Position numbers and translations under genes: made by a program | The notes under the pieces: generated by a model | Told to the model about the DNA's origin: nothing | Seen by the model: the letters and a program-made list of their open reading frames with translations, nothing else | The model's database searches: none | Assembly (NCBI RefSeq): GCF_905147365.1 | Contig: NC_056417.1 | Location: 2,378,501-2,442,500 of the forward strand | DNA length: 64,000 bases | From: Aricia agestis | Taxonomy: Eukaryota; Arthropoda; Insecta; Lepidoptera; Lycaenidae | Direction: 5' to 3' | Shown here: positions 44,101 to 54,335 of the stretch, one piece after another | Layout of the letters: each line of letters starts with the position of its first letter | Position numbering within the stretch: the stretch's first letter is position 1

Positions 44101-47100
44101 ACTGAAAATGAAATATTTTGAATGGCCTCGTAGTTAAAAATTGCTTCCCCTATAACTAGCTAAAAGCCTACATTTGTGAGGGTTCGTGTCGTTTTTCTGC
44201 GTGATAATAATCTTTAAGGCAGTTTTAATTTTAATTTTAATAGTAACCAAACCTTGACTGACCGCTGATAACACATCTATACAAAAATTACTATGTTAAA
44301 GCACAAATCAATAGGTGTGTTATTTTTTCCGTAAAGTGTATCACAAAAGTGCTCAGCGGGGCTAAAGTGGTCGCTTTGAAGAATCATGAATCACAATATG
44401 ATTCATTTTTCTAAAATCGCAAAATGCATCTCTGCTTGCAATTCATTTCTGTGTTTTTGTACTGATTTGACATTTGTCAGTTTGACAGTTTTGACAATTC
44501 ATTTGCTGAATTGATTGAGAGGAATTGCTAAATGTGACCATTTTAGCCCCGCTGGTTGTGGAATATAGTACCTGATGATACTTTACTCACGCAAGTCTTT
44601 CTTGAAGAGTTGCCAGAAGTCCGTGAACTGGACACCCTCGTCGAAGTACCTGAACATTTTGTGCATGAAGAAGAAGGAGACGGCCACGTCGCGCGGATCC
44701 CGGGCTATGTAGAACACCTGGACAATGGCCACTATTAATAATAACTAGCTAAAAGCCGAGCTTTGTGAGGGCTCGCGTCGTTTTTCTGCGAAAGCGCAAA
44801 TCAATGGGAGTGATAGTTTTTCCGTAAGGGTCCCACAAAAGTGCTCAGGTTGTGGGGATATACTAGGGCTCGCTTCGCTCGCCCTGATTATACCCTCCAC
44901 ACAGGCCACGGTGGCCGGTTTCATTGAGACCAGGCCTGTACGCAGGAGTAATTTTTATAGTGCCCAAGTGTGTGCGCAGTACACAAAAGAGTGCTCTTGT
45001 GTACTGCGCACACACTTTTTACACATATTCCTTTTACTCTCATAAACCAGTGGGACACGACTGGCGAGAGATCAGGCGCCGGACCCACTTTTTACATCCC
45101 CATCCGACGCATAGATCATCTTACTTGTCAGACAATCAGGTGATCAGCCTGTACTGTCCCAACCAAACTTGGAAATAGCATGTTTCGAATCTGGAATCAA
45201 ATCCGCGACCTCCGAGTCAAGATCGACGCTCTAAACCACTGGACCACGAAAGCGTTAAGACACTATTATACAGGGTGTAACAAAACGAGCTGTCACCAGC
45301 AGTATTTCCGGACCAATACGACCTGCAAACCTTCATTATTCCCTCTTAAAAGGTCTGTAAACCCTTCGTGTGCTAGTTCGAAGTCGGAAAGCTCTGTATT
45401 TTCTTTCAAAAACATCATCTGCAAATATAGGGCACCTTGGCTGTAATCCAGCAGCTACGGCGGCAGGTGACAGAACAAACATAATATGACTTTCTGAACC
45501 TGAATGAATCCATTCTGTTGGTAGCGCCGACTGATTGCACCGTCATCTCTGAAATATTGTCCTTATATCAAGCCACAGAAAGCCTACAATACCTTGGCTG
45601 TATCCAGCAGCTGCGGCGGCAGATGGCATAGCGGCAGATGCGACTTGATGAACCTGGGTGACGGCAGCGCATGGGCGTCACGGAAGTCATTCTCTGTGGC
45701 CTTCCTACCGCCGGCTCGTGGGGGTTCGTCCCTCTTTACTTCTGCAATCTGTGTTGGGTATCTGGAGATAAAATTTATATATTTTATTGGTTTTAAGATA
45801 TTTTAGGTGAATATTTCACTCCTGTGTACAAGCAATTTATGTTATGCAAGAAGTAATGTATATGTATATTATTATACTTGCATTTTACAAAAGTGCGAAG
45901 GTGATTTGTTTTAAAACAGATTTTTTCAAGTAGAAAAGTTGACCCTTGTGGAGTCAAAAAGATATTTGTATTCATGCGTTTACTATCTACATCGGAAAGT
46001 CTGTTGATGTTACCCGTGGTGCAAAATTATATAATTTATATTCCTCAGAAACCATATTTGACGCAGTTTATAAACTTTATATACTAGTAGGTCTTCTCAT
46101 GCATTCTTAATGACATGCATTAAAAATATCTAAGTCGGTGACTTACTCTATGTAGTTATATCTGACGGACCGCGGTTCCTTCACTGCTCTGTCAAAGTCC
46201 AGGTCATTCGCAACCAGCCAGACCAGCTCTTGTAACCAGGTTGTGCCTGAGAAACATAATGCAAAATTCTATTACCGAGGGACAGCACTAGCGAATTTTT
46301 AAAATGATGTATATTTATCGAGTTATTAAATAAAAACTAAACTAACTTAACGGTCCCAATGGCCGCCATACCACTTTGTAATTTTAAAATTACAACTTTG
46401 CAGTGGTATGGCGGCCATTGGGACATGTTGGAAAAGTATGGCAAGGTAATTTTCGTGAATGGCTACTCGACGATGATTAGCTATGCAAAAATTTGTCTGG
46501 TACAAATGGTTCAATTGTTTTATTAAAAAATAATGTATTCGCGTCGATATGGCGGGCGCCATACTGGTACAAATGACCAAGAAATTTGTGTCACCATCTC
46601 CCGGTCTATTATTGCTTTATTGGTCATTTTAAGTCCTTTGTAAATTAGTACTATTAATAGAAAGTAAGATATTTTTCAGGAGTGGAAAAAGTAGAAAGGT
46701 AAGTATATGAAGTAGCCTTCAATAATAAGACCTATTTAGTTTACCTGATCTAGAGAACGAAGTGACCCACACATCATCAGGGCGCACCTCCATGTTGTAT
46801 ATGTCCTGGATGTGGTCTCCGAGACCCGCCATACCGAAGTACCCAGAGGGTCCGATCCTCAGAAATGGCCGGGTATAGTCTGAAACATTATAATATACTA
46901 GCTATTTGACCGAGCTAATATGTCATATTGCTATACTGCACTGTGGTCATGTGGTCGGCTTATGTCAATTCAATGTTAGCTGGCATCGACAGGTGACGCC
47001 GCGAGTATAAAATCGTTTTGGATATTATGTTTGAGATCGCTTGTTTTCTATGAGAGGCCGGGCCGGCCGCTCATAGAAAACAAGAAATGGAACAGCAAGA

Positions 47101-47931
47101 AATGGAAAGGGCGTAAGCGACAAAATGGTTTTTGTCGCGTAATGTAAATATATTTCATATTATAAGTAAGTATATGCTTGAACTAATATATGTACATGGA
47201 AGCTTAAATCACCCTCCTCTGTTGGCAAAATTAGAATCCCTGTTTTATAGAGGTATTTTTGATTAATTATTCTGTGTTATAAAAGTTGACCAATCGTGTT
47301 ATGCTATGGATAATTCAAAGATAAAGATTAAAGACATGATGAATACTGACAACGAACTTTAATTTATTAGCTTAGTCATTGTTGAGAAAAATCGCTATCG
47401 CTGCAGCCAAATTATCAAGGCGTCACCTTAAACATGAGGCCCTGCTAATTAATCTAAAAATATTAATCTAAAACAACTCTTGAAACAACCTGAAATCTTG
47501 TTTCGTTTCAGTATTTTGAAGGTGCAAAATTAATTTCAGCACTTATAACGAGGCAATTTATGAAGTGTTTTTTAAACGTTAAGTGGGCGGATATAAACTT
47601 GACTCGTGTGTTCAAAATAACGTTATAATGTGTGAAACGAGCAGTTTTATCATCTGATGCTAATAGTTTTATATTTGTCTGTCTGTTACCATATCACGAT
47701 GAAATCGCTAAGAACTTCAATTTTTATGAAGCTTTTATGTTTTTAAATCGTTCGTAAAACCGGCGTTTCATACGCTGGTTTTTTGTGATACCGTGTTATC
47801 CAGACAAGTCGACCCATTCATGCCGACTGCATCTGCGACTTTTCCTTACCTTTATAATATTTCTTCGCCAGTTCATCTTCTGCCGGAGTAAGTTGTTTTA
47901 TTTCATATGGAAATTGTATTTTCTTTGCCAT
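41020..47931 (-). CDS. Cytosolic sulfotransferase (SULT family), 8 coding exons, 326 aa
   Basis: Cytosolic SULTs transfer sulfate from PAPS to hydroxyl or amine groups of small molecules. Coding exons, in transcript order: 47850-47931, 46745-46879, 46147-46246, 45593-45761, 44591-44717, 43736-43830, 42180-42336, 41020-41135. They total 981 bases, every intron is GT-AG, and all phases agree with no stop. Visible motifs: 5'-PAPS loop SRSGTTW (residues 70-76), substrate/catalytic segment PRFIKSHLP with His147, 3'-phosphate motif ARDPRDVAVSFF (Arg168, Ser176), and the C-terminal RKGKAGKW (287-294). There is no signal peptide or membrane segment, so it should be cytosolic. Length is normal for the family. 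The usual Lys of the PAPS loop is Arg71 here. ATG is the first in-frame start, 21 bases after a probable 3' splice site, implying an upstream non-coding exon. Substrate cannot be told from sequence. Confidence 0.96.
41230..41370. mobile_element. hAT-like ends inside SULT intron 7
   Basis: Two facing hAT-like ends: AAGTGGTACTCAACCTTTTT read in reverse (to 41288) and CAGTGTTTATCAACCTTTTT (41309). The bodies are missing. Confidence 0.45.
41438..41525. mobile_element. MITE family M, right half, in SULT intron 7
   Basis: CAGCACTGCTACTTTCACAG through CACCCTAAAGTATTATCACT to CACCTTG before TA. Confidence 0.65.
42180..42336 (-). CDS. SULT coding exon 7
   Basis: Residues 237-288 (DLLGVIDRVCKFLNKDYS to LKFYRK). 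Acceptor TTTTTAG, donor GTAACT. Confidence 0.95.
42995..43292. mobile_element. PIF/Harbinger-like MITE, copy 3, in SULT intron 6
   Basis: GGGCCTGTTTCACCACTTCC and the exact inverse at 43273-43292, flanked by TTA on both sides. The centre contains extra sequence with ATCCGGCACAT repeated. Confidence 0.75.
43406..43461. repeat. Perfect 26-base inverted repeat, 4-base loop, in SULT intron 6
   Basis: Arms 43406-43431 and 43436-43461 are exact inverses (TTCGACAGCGAATCCCAGAT on the left). Confidence 0.92.
43736..43830 (-). CDS. SULT coding exon 6
   Basis: Residues 206-236 (HTPIFAHIEEAWQRR, then NLMFLFYEEMQN). The FLFYEEM phrase is family-typical. Acceptor TTTCACAG, donor GTATGT. Confidence 0.95.
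43904..43985. repeat. Scrap of the (CAGA)n dispersed repeat, in SULT intron 5
   Basis: TTAAGGGTTCCGTAGCC followed by GTCTGTCTATCTGTCCGTCC. It resembles one end of the repeat at 12500-12818. Confidence 0.45.
44354..44554. mobile_element. hAT-like MITE family N, copy 2, in SULT intron 5
   Basis: CAGCGGGGCTAAAGTGGTC at the left and the inverse (GACCATTTTAGCCCCGCTG) at the right. TTTGACA motifs repeat inside. It ends 36 bases from the exon 5 donor. Confidence 0.75.
44591..44717 (-). CDS. SULT coding exon 5
   Basis: Residues 163-204 with VFYIARDPRDVAVSFFF, the 3'-phosphate-binding segment. Acceptor TGTCCAG, donor GTGAGT. The antisense open frame over it is a shadow. Confidence 0.96.
44890..45254 (-). 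mobile_element. tRNA-derived SINE family 1, copy 2, in SULT intron 4
   Basis: Full body in reverse with a worn tRNA head (ACCACGAAAGCG end). At about 44968-45015 part of its tail is duplicated as an inverted repeat (GTGTGTGCGCAGTACACAA and inverse). Confidence 0.75.
45434..45515 (-). pseudogene. Relic copy of SULT exon 4 within intron 4
   Basis: ACCTTGGCTGTAATCCAGCAGCTACGGCGGCA-like sequence matches the 3' end of exon 4 (45591-45625) with one inserted base, and the match continues at lower identity through a GACTT, GAACCTGAATGA stretch corresponding to the RFIKSHLP codons. Reading is broken by indels and a stop, so it cannot replace exon 4. It indicates a past tandem duplication of exon 4 or of the gene. 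Confidence 0.7.
45593..45761 (-). CDS. SULT coding exon 4
   Basis: Residues 107-162, with PRFIKSHLPLCHLP carrying catalytic His147. Acceptor CTCCAG, donor GTATTG (weaker than the others). A relic copy lies 80-160 bases downstream. Confidence 0.95.
46147..46246 (-). CDS. SULT coding exon 3
   Basis: Completes the loop (GTTWLQELVWLVANDLDF) and runs to YNYIE. Acceptor CTCAG, donor GTAAGT. Confidence 0.95.
46353..46424. repeat. 23-base perfect inverted repeat in SULT intron 2
   Basis: Arms 46353-46375 and 46402-46424 (left arm GTCCCAATGGCCGCCATACC...). The 26-base spacer is itself palindromic (TTGTAATTTTAAAATTACAA). Confidence 0.92.
46745..46879 (-). CDS. SULT coding exon 2
   Basis: Residues 28-72, including VRPDDVWVTSFSRS, the first half of the PAPS 5'-phosphosulfate loop. 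Acceptor TTTCAG, donor GTAAAC. Confidence 0.95.
47040..47084. repeat. Inverted repeat with GC-rich loop in SULT intron 1
   Basis: 15-base arms (CTTGTTTTCTATGAG and inverse) around AGGCCGGGCCGGCCG. It directly precedes the unclassified repeat copy at 47085. Confidence 0.8.
47085..47440 (+). repeat. Unclassified interspersed repeat, copy 2, in SULT intron 1
   Basis: Homologous to 1-345 over its whole length with scattered changes. Non-coding. Confidence 0.6.
47850..47931 (-). CDS. SULT coding exon 1
   Basis: Start ATG at 47931-47929; encodes residues 1-27 (begins MAKKIQFPYEIKQL) plus one base. Donor GTAAGG. Confidence 0.93.
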
Positions 47932-47952
47932 CTTCAATCTTTATTATGTATC
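47932..47952 (-). other. Probable 5'UTR start of SULT exon 1
   Basis: On the minus strand ACGTTTTCAG/GATACATAATAAAG precedes the ATG by 21 bases, a plausible 3' splice site, so the coding exon likely begins with spliced 5'UTR. Confidence 0.5.
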
Positions 47953-47967
47953 CTGAAAACGTAATTA

Positions 47968-48112
47968 TCTATAATATAAAAATGAGTCGCTGAATGTGTT
48001 GCTAAGCGCAAAACTCGAGAACGGCTGAATGGTTGGGGTAATTTTAGTCTTAAATATTCGTAGATGTCCAGGGAAGGTTTTTAAGTGACACGAAGTTCAC
48101 CGGGACAGCTAG
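47968..48112 (+). mobile_element. Non-autonomous Helitron, family C, copy 2
   Basis: Starts A/TCTATAATATAAAAATG and ends CGAAGTTCACCGGGACAGCTAG/T. It lies 16 bases upstream (in transcript sense) of the probable 5'UTR splice acceptor of the SULT gene. Confidence 0.8.
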
Positions 48113-48125
48113 TGTTTAATAAAAG

Positions 48126-48290
48126 TTTTTTTTTATGAGATAAGGGGGCAAACGAGCAAACGGGTCACCTGATGGAAAGCAACTTCCGTCGCCCATGGAC
48201 ACTCGCAGCATCAGAAGAGCTGCAGTTGCGTTGCCGTCCTTTTAAGAGGGAATAGGTTACTAGGGGAAGGTAGAGATGGAAAGGGAAGAT
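48126..48290 (-). mobile_element. SINE-like retroposon family G, copy 8 (truncated)
   Basis: A-tail half only, running into AGGGGAAGG. Confidence 0.65.
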
Positions 48291-49009
48291 TGGAATTATT
48301 TCATAGTGCTTTGTTTTTTTTTACCTAGAGAAAACATGAAGGATTTTTGAGGTAGTGATTTAGCAGTGTACGTTTAAACCGTAATTTATAACGTAGCGCC
48401 CGACCCAATTCTGATATTTAATATGACAAAATAATATTTATATGTAGTTTAGTAGTTATGTCGTTTTTAAGTTATTTAGGTACTTTATTATTATTATGAT
48501 ATGAGTACTTCCAATTTTCAAATAACACAACTTCTAGAACAACGTGTATTTCCGTGCATAATATAGAAAATAATTTAAAAAAAATCGATTCTTTTTTCAA
48601 TATCGTTCGAAACTCGAAAATTCATAGAAAACGAAACTTCGGTACAGCGAAGTTTCATTAAAGCGATGAAGTGTGATCTCGAGTCTCCAAATTGTGTCGC
48701 CTGCTCTTGAAAGTATGAATTTCCTTTACACCTCGCTCACTGGTACACTGGGAGGCAAAAAAATACTGAAACTTCTATTATATTACTTTATTTATTTGTT
48801 TAAAGTAAACTTATTTCTAACATTGATAGTATGATAACGTTTACGTATAGTACAATACTAATTATAATATTATGGAACGTGTGGAACTACAAATTACAAT
48901 ATTATGTCAAGTAAAATAGTTAAGTATAGCAAAGTACAGATTTGAGATTTGTCAATCTTTCGGTTCAAATGAAACCAGTTCGCACTTCGCACTCATCTTC
49001 CTTCCGTAA
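48291..49009. other. No gene seen
   Basis: AT-rich; no frame or repeat recognised. Confidence 0.4.
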
Positions 49010-49235
49010 CCAAAGGGTAAAAACGGGACGCTACTACTGAGACTTCGACGTCTGTCCGTTTGTCTGTTTGTCTGTCTGTCTGTCTCCAGGCGGTATCTCA
49101 AGAACCGCTATAGCTAGACTTCTGAAATTTTCACATATTGTGTATTTCTGCTGCCGCTATACCAACATACGGACATTTAAAAACCTTGTCCCAGGCTCTA
49201 CAGTATTTGAGGAGTGGTTACTTCGCTCTGAAAAA
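49010..49235 (-). repeat. (CAGA)n dispersed repeat, copy 2
   Basis: GTAAAAACGGGACGC, GTTTGTCTGTCTGTCTGTC, and CTTCTGAAATTTTCACA with AATACACAATATG in reverse. Same order as 12818-12600. Confidence 0.6.
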
Positions 49236-49466
49236 TCTATATATATAAAACTGAAAGGTAACTGACTGATATGGTGATTTATCAACGCACAGCCCAAACC
49301 ACTCGACCGATCGGGCTGAAATTTGGCATGCAGGTAGATGTTATGACGTAGGCATCCGCTAAGAAAGGATTTTGATCAATTCCTCCTCCAAAGGGTTAAA
49401 ATAGGGGATAAAAGTTTGTATATAATAATACTTCTTAACGCGAGCGAAGCCGCGGGCAAAAGCTCG
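49236..49466 (+). mobile_element. Non-autonomous Helitron, family D
   Basis: A/TCTATATATATAAAACTG to CGCGAGCGAAGCCGCGGGCA, AAAGCTCG, with CTCG in place of CTAG. The CGCG/CGCG hairpin lies just before the end. Confidence 0.7.
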
Positions 49467-50363
49467 TACTGTATAAATCATCCACAACGGATGTAAAGGC
49501 CTATACCAACAATTGATAATAAAAACAAAACAAAATTAATATTGAAAGGGGTCTCCTTTAAAAACTAAACACTTCTTTTACTTTTAAAATCAACACATGC
49601 TTTATCTACATAAAGTGGGGCTGACTTTAAAATAACGTACTGAGCGCGTGACTGGGGTATTTTCTTTGCTTATTACAGTACATTTTTTGTTCTAAGATCT
49701 AACTAAGCTCTAATGGAAAAATTATTATTACCAGATTTTGACTATGCGCAGACTTAGCGCGCACTACGAGTAAGTATGTACTAGCAGAGAAGTTGATTCC
49801 TATGCAAATCGGGGGCCTAAGTAGTTTGGTTGTGTTACGTCAAACCCAGCTGACAGATCACAATTAACATTGAATTGACATATTCGACCAAATAACGTTG
49901 GTCTGTCAATTGCATAGGAATCAAATTCTACTTCCGAATTTTGGCCCTAGTGTCGAAAAGGTTGGGCACCCTCGTTTTAAAGAATACAACATAATCATCA
50001 TAAGTCATAACAGTTTCAAATTTTAGCTTTGATACGCACTTCTGATGAACACATAGCATTCCAGTTTTGGAATACTAATTGTGGATTGTCAGTGCTATGT
50101 TGAAATAATGAAAGATACATGGCCTGTCCGGTCGGCGGTGTGTTCCAAATATGCTTGGCTTTTGTCCAAAACATAATAATGGCAGATTCGTATGACGTTT
50201 ATGTAACTGGGCATGGTTATGGCTGTGTTAACAAGTATTTGAACTATGCTCCCACGTGTTCTTAGTTGATAGATGGGGTAGATTCATTTTAAGCTAGTGC
50301 ATAGCTTTTATCGCGGCGACCGGATCAAGAAATTCCGTACCGAAAATACCTAACACTTTTTTT
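49467..50363. other. No gene seen
   Basis: A hAT-like scrap (CGAAAAGGTTGGGCACCCTCG, 49954) and unassigned AT-rich sequence. Confidence 0.4.
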
Positions 50364-50575
50364 ACGTGGTAGAGCCATGCTTCGGCATGAATGGGCCGGC
50401 TCGACCGGAGAAATACCACGGGCTCACAGAAGACCGGCGAATTACCCTATTCCCTCTTAAAAGGCCGGCAACGCACCTGCAGCTCTTCTGATGCTGCGAG
50501 TGTCCATGGGCGACGGAAGTTGCTATCCATCAGGTGACCCGTTTGCTCGTTTGCCCCCTTATTTCATAAAAAAAC
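50364..50575 (+). mobile_element. SINE-like retroposon family G, copy 9 (internal deletion)
   Basis: Head and A-tail are present but the C-rich block is gone (ACCGGCGAATTACCCTATT join). Confidence 0.75.
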
Positions 50576-50747
50576 ACCCCCCACTCCGATGGTGTCGGTG
50601 CGGCGTTGCCAGACTTCAGCACGGTGTTTGTGTGCGTGTGACTAGACGTGTGCGAATTATAATTCCGTAAGTTGATAAAATTACTGCTCAATTGCATATT
50701 TTAACAGCAAAGGTATACTTACATAAATATTATCTCTTTATCATTAA

Positions 50748-52265
50748 TCAAGTAATAAAATTTCTGTGCGCAATTAATTTGCCACTAAGTGCAATGAGTA
50801 GTTGGTAGTTTATATTACAGCTTCCGAACCCCCGCGTGGGGTGACAAAGGCGGTAACGAGATGAGCCCACCGTGACACCTCTTAAGTCGCGCACAACTTT
50901 AAGATCGCTTGTCGAAACTGGAGGTGTATACGTGTATAGTGTATAGTTGTATACTGACAAAAACTCAGCCCAAGCAGAGCGTTCAATGAGCGTATACTGC
51001 GCCGCATCGTCTTTCTCAGGCAGTGGTGACACTTAGGCGATGGTTTCCTCCTATCCGTCCTCGTATATCTGTGGCAGGCATCAGTTGGGGTTCCATCCAT
51101 CCCAGATGGATGGATAGAACTTATGGTCTTGCCAGATGCGTATTGTAATGACATGCGCCTGCCCATACCTGACCTGGTAACCTGATGGCGCCATCAGGTT
51201 TCCAGGTCAGGTAGCACCCGCTCTCCTCGCTTTTTAAATTCGGCTGTGAGTTGATACACCCTCCGAAAACATGCGAGCATCCACATCCCACGGCGGGAAC
51301 CCTGTCAGCGTAACGCCGCTTCGCCAGCTAACGGTTCGCTAGCAGCGTAGTATCCGCACCGCTACAGCGTAGCATGCTGCGGTCTTCTGAGCAGCAGTCT
51401 ATTCCGGGCGCGTATGTGTTCCGCGCAAACAGGACTGCAGGACCCCTGTATAAAGCTATCTGCAGATGGGCCCTGGACCACAGATTTCGGCTGATGGCGA
51501 TTCAGGGCCATAGCTATCTTCTTCAGTTTTAGTGCCGATCGACGAAAATGAGGAGTAAAGATCCATTCAGTATCCAGGACCGAACCCAAGTACTGTATTT
51601 CAGCGGCGATCGGCACACTCTCCTCCACAGCTCTGCGATGCGCAGTTATGCTTCCGCGGGGGCGGTGCTTCCGGGGCCCATAAAAAAACATGGCCTACGT
51701 CTTTTCAACTGCGTCTCGCAGTCCCAACGCTTGTACTGCGTGAAATTTTAATGGTTGTTTTCCCGCAATACAAAGATTCTATCTTAGTAGTACAATAGAC
51801 TTGTGAAGTTTTTTTTTATTCAATTAATATTAAATGAAATTCGGCCGGGTCATAGCCGCTCGCACCTATCGGTATAAAGTTGCCATAGTACGTAATAAAA
51901 AATAATTTTTATTTTCAAGAAATAACTTGCATGATTCGATAGTGCGAAATTCGATAGCAGGTAAATCGTTCTGGTGCGGGAAAACAACTACTAAAATATC
52001 GTGCCACAACCTGAAACTCACCCACTACCCCAAGGAATATTGTCTCCTCAAACATGACCTGAGACTCACCCACTATCCCCAGGAATATTGTCTCCTCAAA
52101 CATGTCTCCGTGGGCCAGCATGTATGTGTCGTCTGGATAGCAGACCAAACGTAGCCTACGGAGATGGGCCGCTCGCAGGATGCATCATGCAATGTTAGCC
52201 GATGTTCCACAGAACAAGCCCAACAACAGACTCCTACCAGATCAGTCAAATGAACTGTCAAATCC
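50748..52265 (-). pseudogene. Decayed R1-clade LINE
   Basis: Reading leftward: VCYPDDTYMLAHGD (RT active site, P where A is usual) near 52140. Then a 48-base tandem duplication (52011-52107) repeats MFEETIFLG. From 51691 comes FFYGPRKHRPRGS, IQYLGSVLDTEW, FTPHFRR, ARNRLLLRRPQ, a run typical of R1-type RT thumb regions. Finally CHHC with AQYTL (about 51020) matches the C-terminal zinc-knuckle region. An AT-rich stretch (51745-51960) interrupts it. Many stops and shifts; inactive. R1 elements normally sit in 28S rDNA, but R1-clade relatives insert elsewhere, and no rDNA is seen here. Confidence 0.7.
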
Positions 52266-52412
52266 CTAGTAGAAGTCCATGATGGACGCCATATTTGACC
52301 TTTATTACTATATCAAGTAACAACGTCTCTCGTGCAACTCTGCCTAAGTATGAATGACTCATTGCAGTCTGTGCAAGATATTCACGCTATACAATATATT
52401 TTATTACATACT

Positions 52413-53700
52413 AGATGTCCCGCGCGGCTTCGCCCGCGTAAATTAGGAATTTTACGGAAACCGTACATTTTCCCATAAAAATAGCTCATAAGTCCCTACT
52501 CCCTTCACTTGGTCTACTCTATATCTGTGCCAAATATTGCCATAAAAATTGCTCCAGTAGTTCGTAATTTCTAATATTTCCCCCGTTTTTCCCACATTTT
52601 CCTGAGTTTCTTCGGTCGTATTAGTCTTAGCCTATAGTCTTAGTTCTTACTCGATAAATGAGCTATCTAACACTGAAATAAGTTTTTAAATCGGATCTGT
52701 AGTTCCTCCGATTCCGTTCAAGCAAACATACTCTTCAGGTTTATAATATTAGGTAGGTATAGATTTTTTTAAATTATCGCTTGACAAACTCGAGTCTCGA
52801 TCTAAAAGACTATGAAAAGTACTTACCAATAACATGGTATAATATGGTAGTGATGATGATGACGATGTTGATGATGAATGTAATTTGCATAGAAGCATAT
52901 GCTTTCCGTTCTTAAAACAACGCCGAAACTCCCAAACTTGTATCTATAAAGAATCAGGAGTTCTCTCAGCACCTTCCGAACCACGGTATACCAGGTATAC
53001 CTCGGTTCAAAATCTTACTTGTTGGTAGCATATGCTTAGAATACTTCTCACGAAACCGAAGTCACCACATATTTCCCTATAATTTTTGAGGAGTTCCCTC
53101 GTTTACTTATGGATCCTTCATCAGATCACCACTTTTGTGAATATAATACCGAATTGGGATGATACCCTATATTTATGATGATACCCAAAAGAAAAATTTT
53201 GAAAATCGGTTAACAAACGACGGAGTAATCGTTGAACATAAGAAAACGAACATAACACCTCCCCCATTTTGAAAGTCGGTTAAAATTGTAGCCTATGTGT
53301 TATTATGATGTTTAAGCTATATTATTGTAAAGTTTCATTAAAATCCGTTCAGTAGTTTTTGCGTGAAAGAGTAACAAACATCCATACATCTACATATACA
53401 TCCATGCATCTATACATCTGTGGGATAATGCGTGGCGACGCTAAAGGAAGATCTTCCGACCGAGCGAGGTGTTATGCTCGGTCAGACCGAAGCCCACGTG
53501 ATACATTTCAGCTGTCGTATATATACCGACGCGCTCAGAAAACTTCGATAGCGCGATGCAGGAATATTAGGCGATTTGTGGGTACCGCCACACATCCAAA
53601 ATTTTTCTCACCTTTTAAACCTTCCCTAGACCTCCACGAATAATTCAAGACCAAGATAAGATAAATCCGTTCAGCCGTTCTCGAGTTTTAGCGAGACTAA
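52413..53700. repeat. Mixed dispersed repeats, no gene seen
   Basis: 52413-52442 is a Helitron-like end (CGCGCGGCTTCGCCCGCG). 52860-53130 has two related blocks (AGGAGTTCTCTCAGCACCTTC and GAGGAGTTCCCTCGTTTACT), and 53270-53400 the GAAAGAGTAACAAACATCCA tail of a common lepidopteran repeat. 53640-53700 ends CGAGTTTTAGCGAGACTAAC. Confidence 0.45.
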
Positions 53701-53819
53701 CGAACAGCAATTGATTTTTATATATATAGATTAACAAATAACATTTACCCTATATAGATATTATTATCGGGCAGAGAGTGCATGGGCAGAGATAAGTTTG
53801 TGAGTGAAGGCGCACTCAA

Positions 53820-54335
53820 TCCATACTAACATGATAAATGCGAAAGTGTGTCTGTCTGCTTGTTACCTCTTCACGCCAAAACTGCTGAACCGATTTTGCT
53901 GAAATTTGGTATAATAGCTCCCACACCGATTTCGGTGACGGTGGCCAGTTTCATTGAAACCAGGCCAGCTACGCAGGAGTAATTTTGATAGTGCCACACA
54001 AGAGCACTCTCTATTCCTTTACTCTCATAACGCAGTGGGACGGAAGACCGACACGACCGGCGAGAGATCAGGCGCAGGACCGACTTTTTACATGCCCATC
54101 CGACGCATGGATCATCTTACTTGTCAGACAATCAGGTGATCAGCCTGCATTGTCCTAACCAAACTTGGAAATAACATATTATGTTTCCAACGCGGGAATC
54201 GAACCCACGACCTCCGAGTCAAGAGCCGCGCTCTGTACCACTAGACTACGGAGGCGTTGAAATTTGGAATGGAGTTACTTTGAGTCCTTGGAAAGGATAT
54301 AGGATACTTTTTATCCCAGAAAAATGTACGGTTAC
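53820..54335 (+). mobile_element. Helitron-like family E element split by a SINE
   Basis: A/TCCATACTAACATGATAAAT starts it. It is interrupted at 53910 by SINE 1 and resumes at 54258 (GAAATTTGG, GATACTTTTTATCCCAG) until the LINE at about 54333. Confidence 0.6.
53910..54257 (-). mobile_element. tRNA-derived SINE family 1, copy 3, with 10-base target duplication
   Basis: TGAAATTTGG flanks it at 53900-53909 and 54258-54267. The reverse reading has the tRNA-like head (ACGCCTCCGTAGTCTAGTGG) with worn boxes and the family tail. Confidence 0.82.

Noticed and set aside
44556..44738. Plus-strand 60-codon open frame
   Set aside because: Exact antisense of SULT exon 5.
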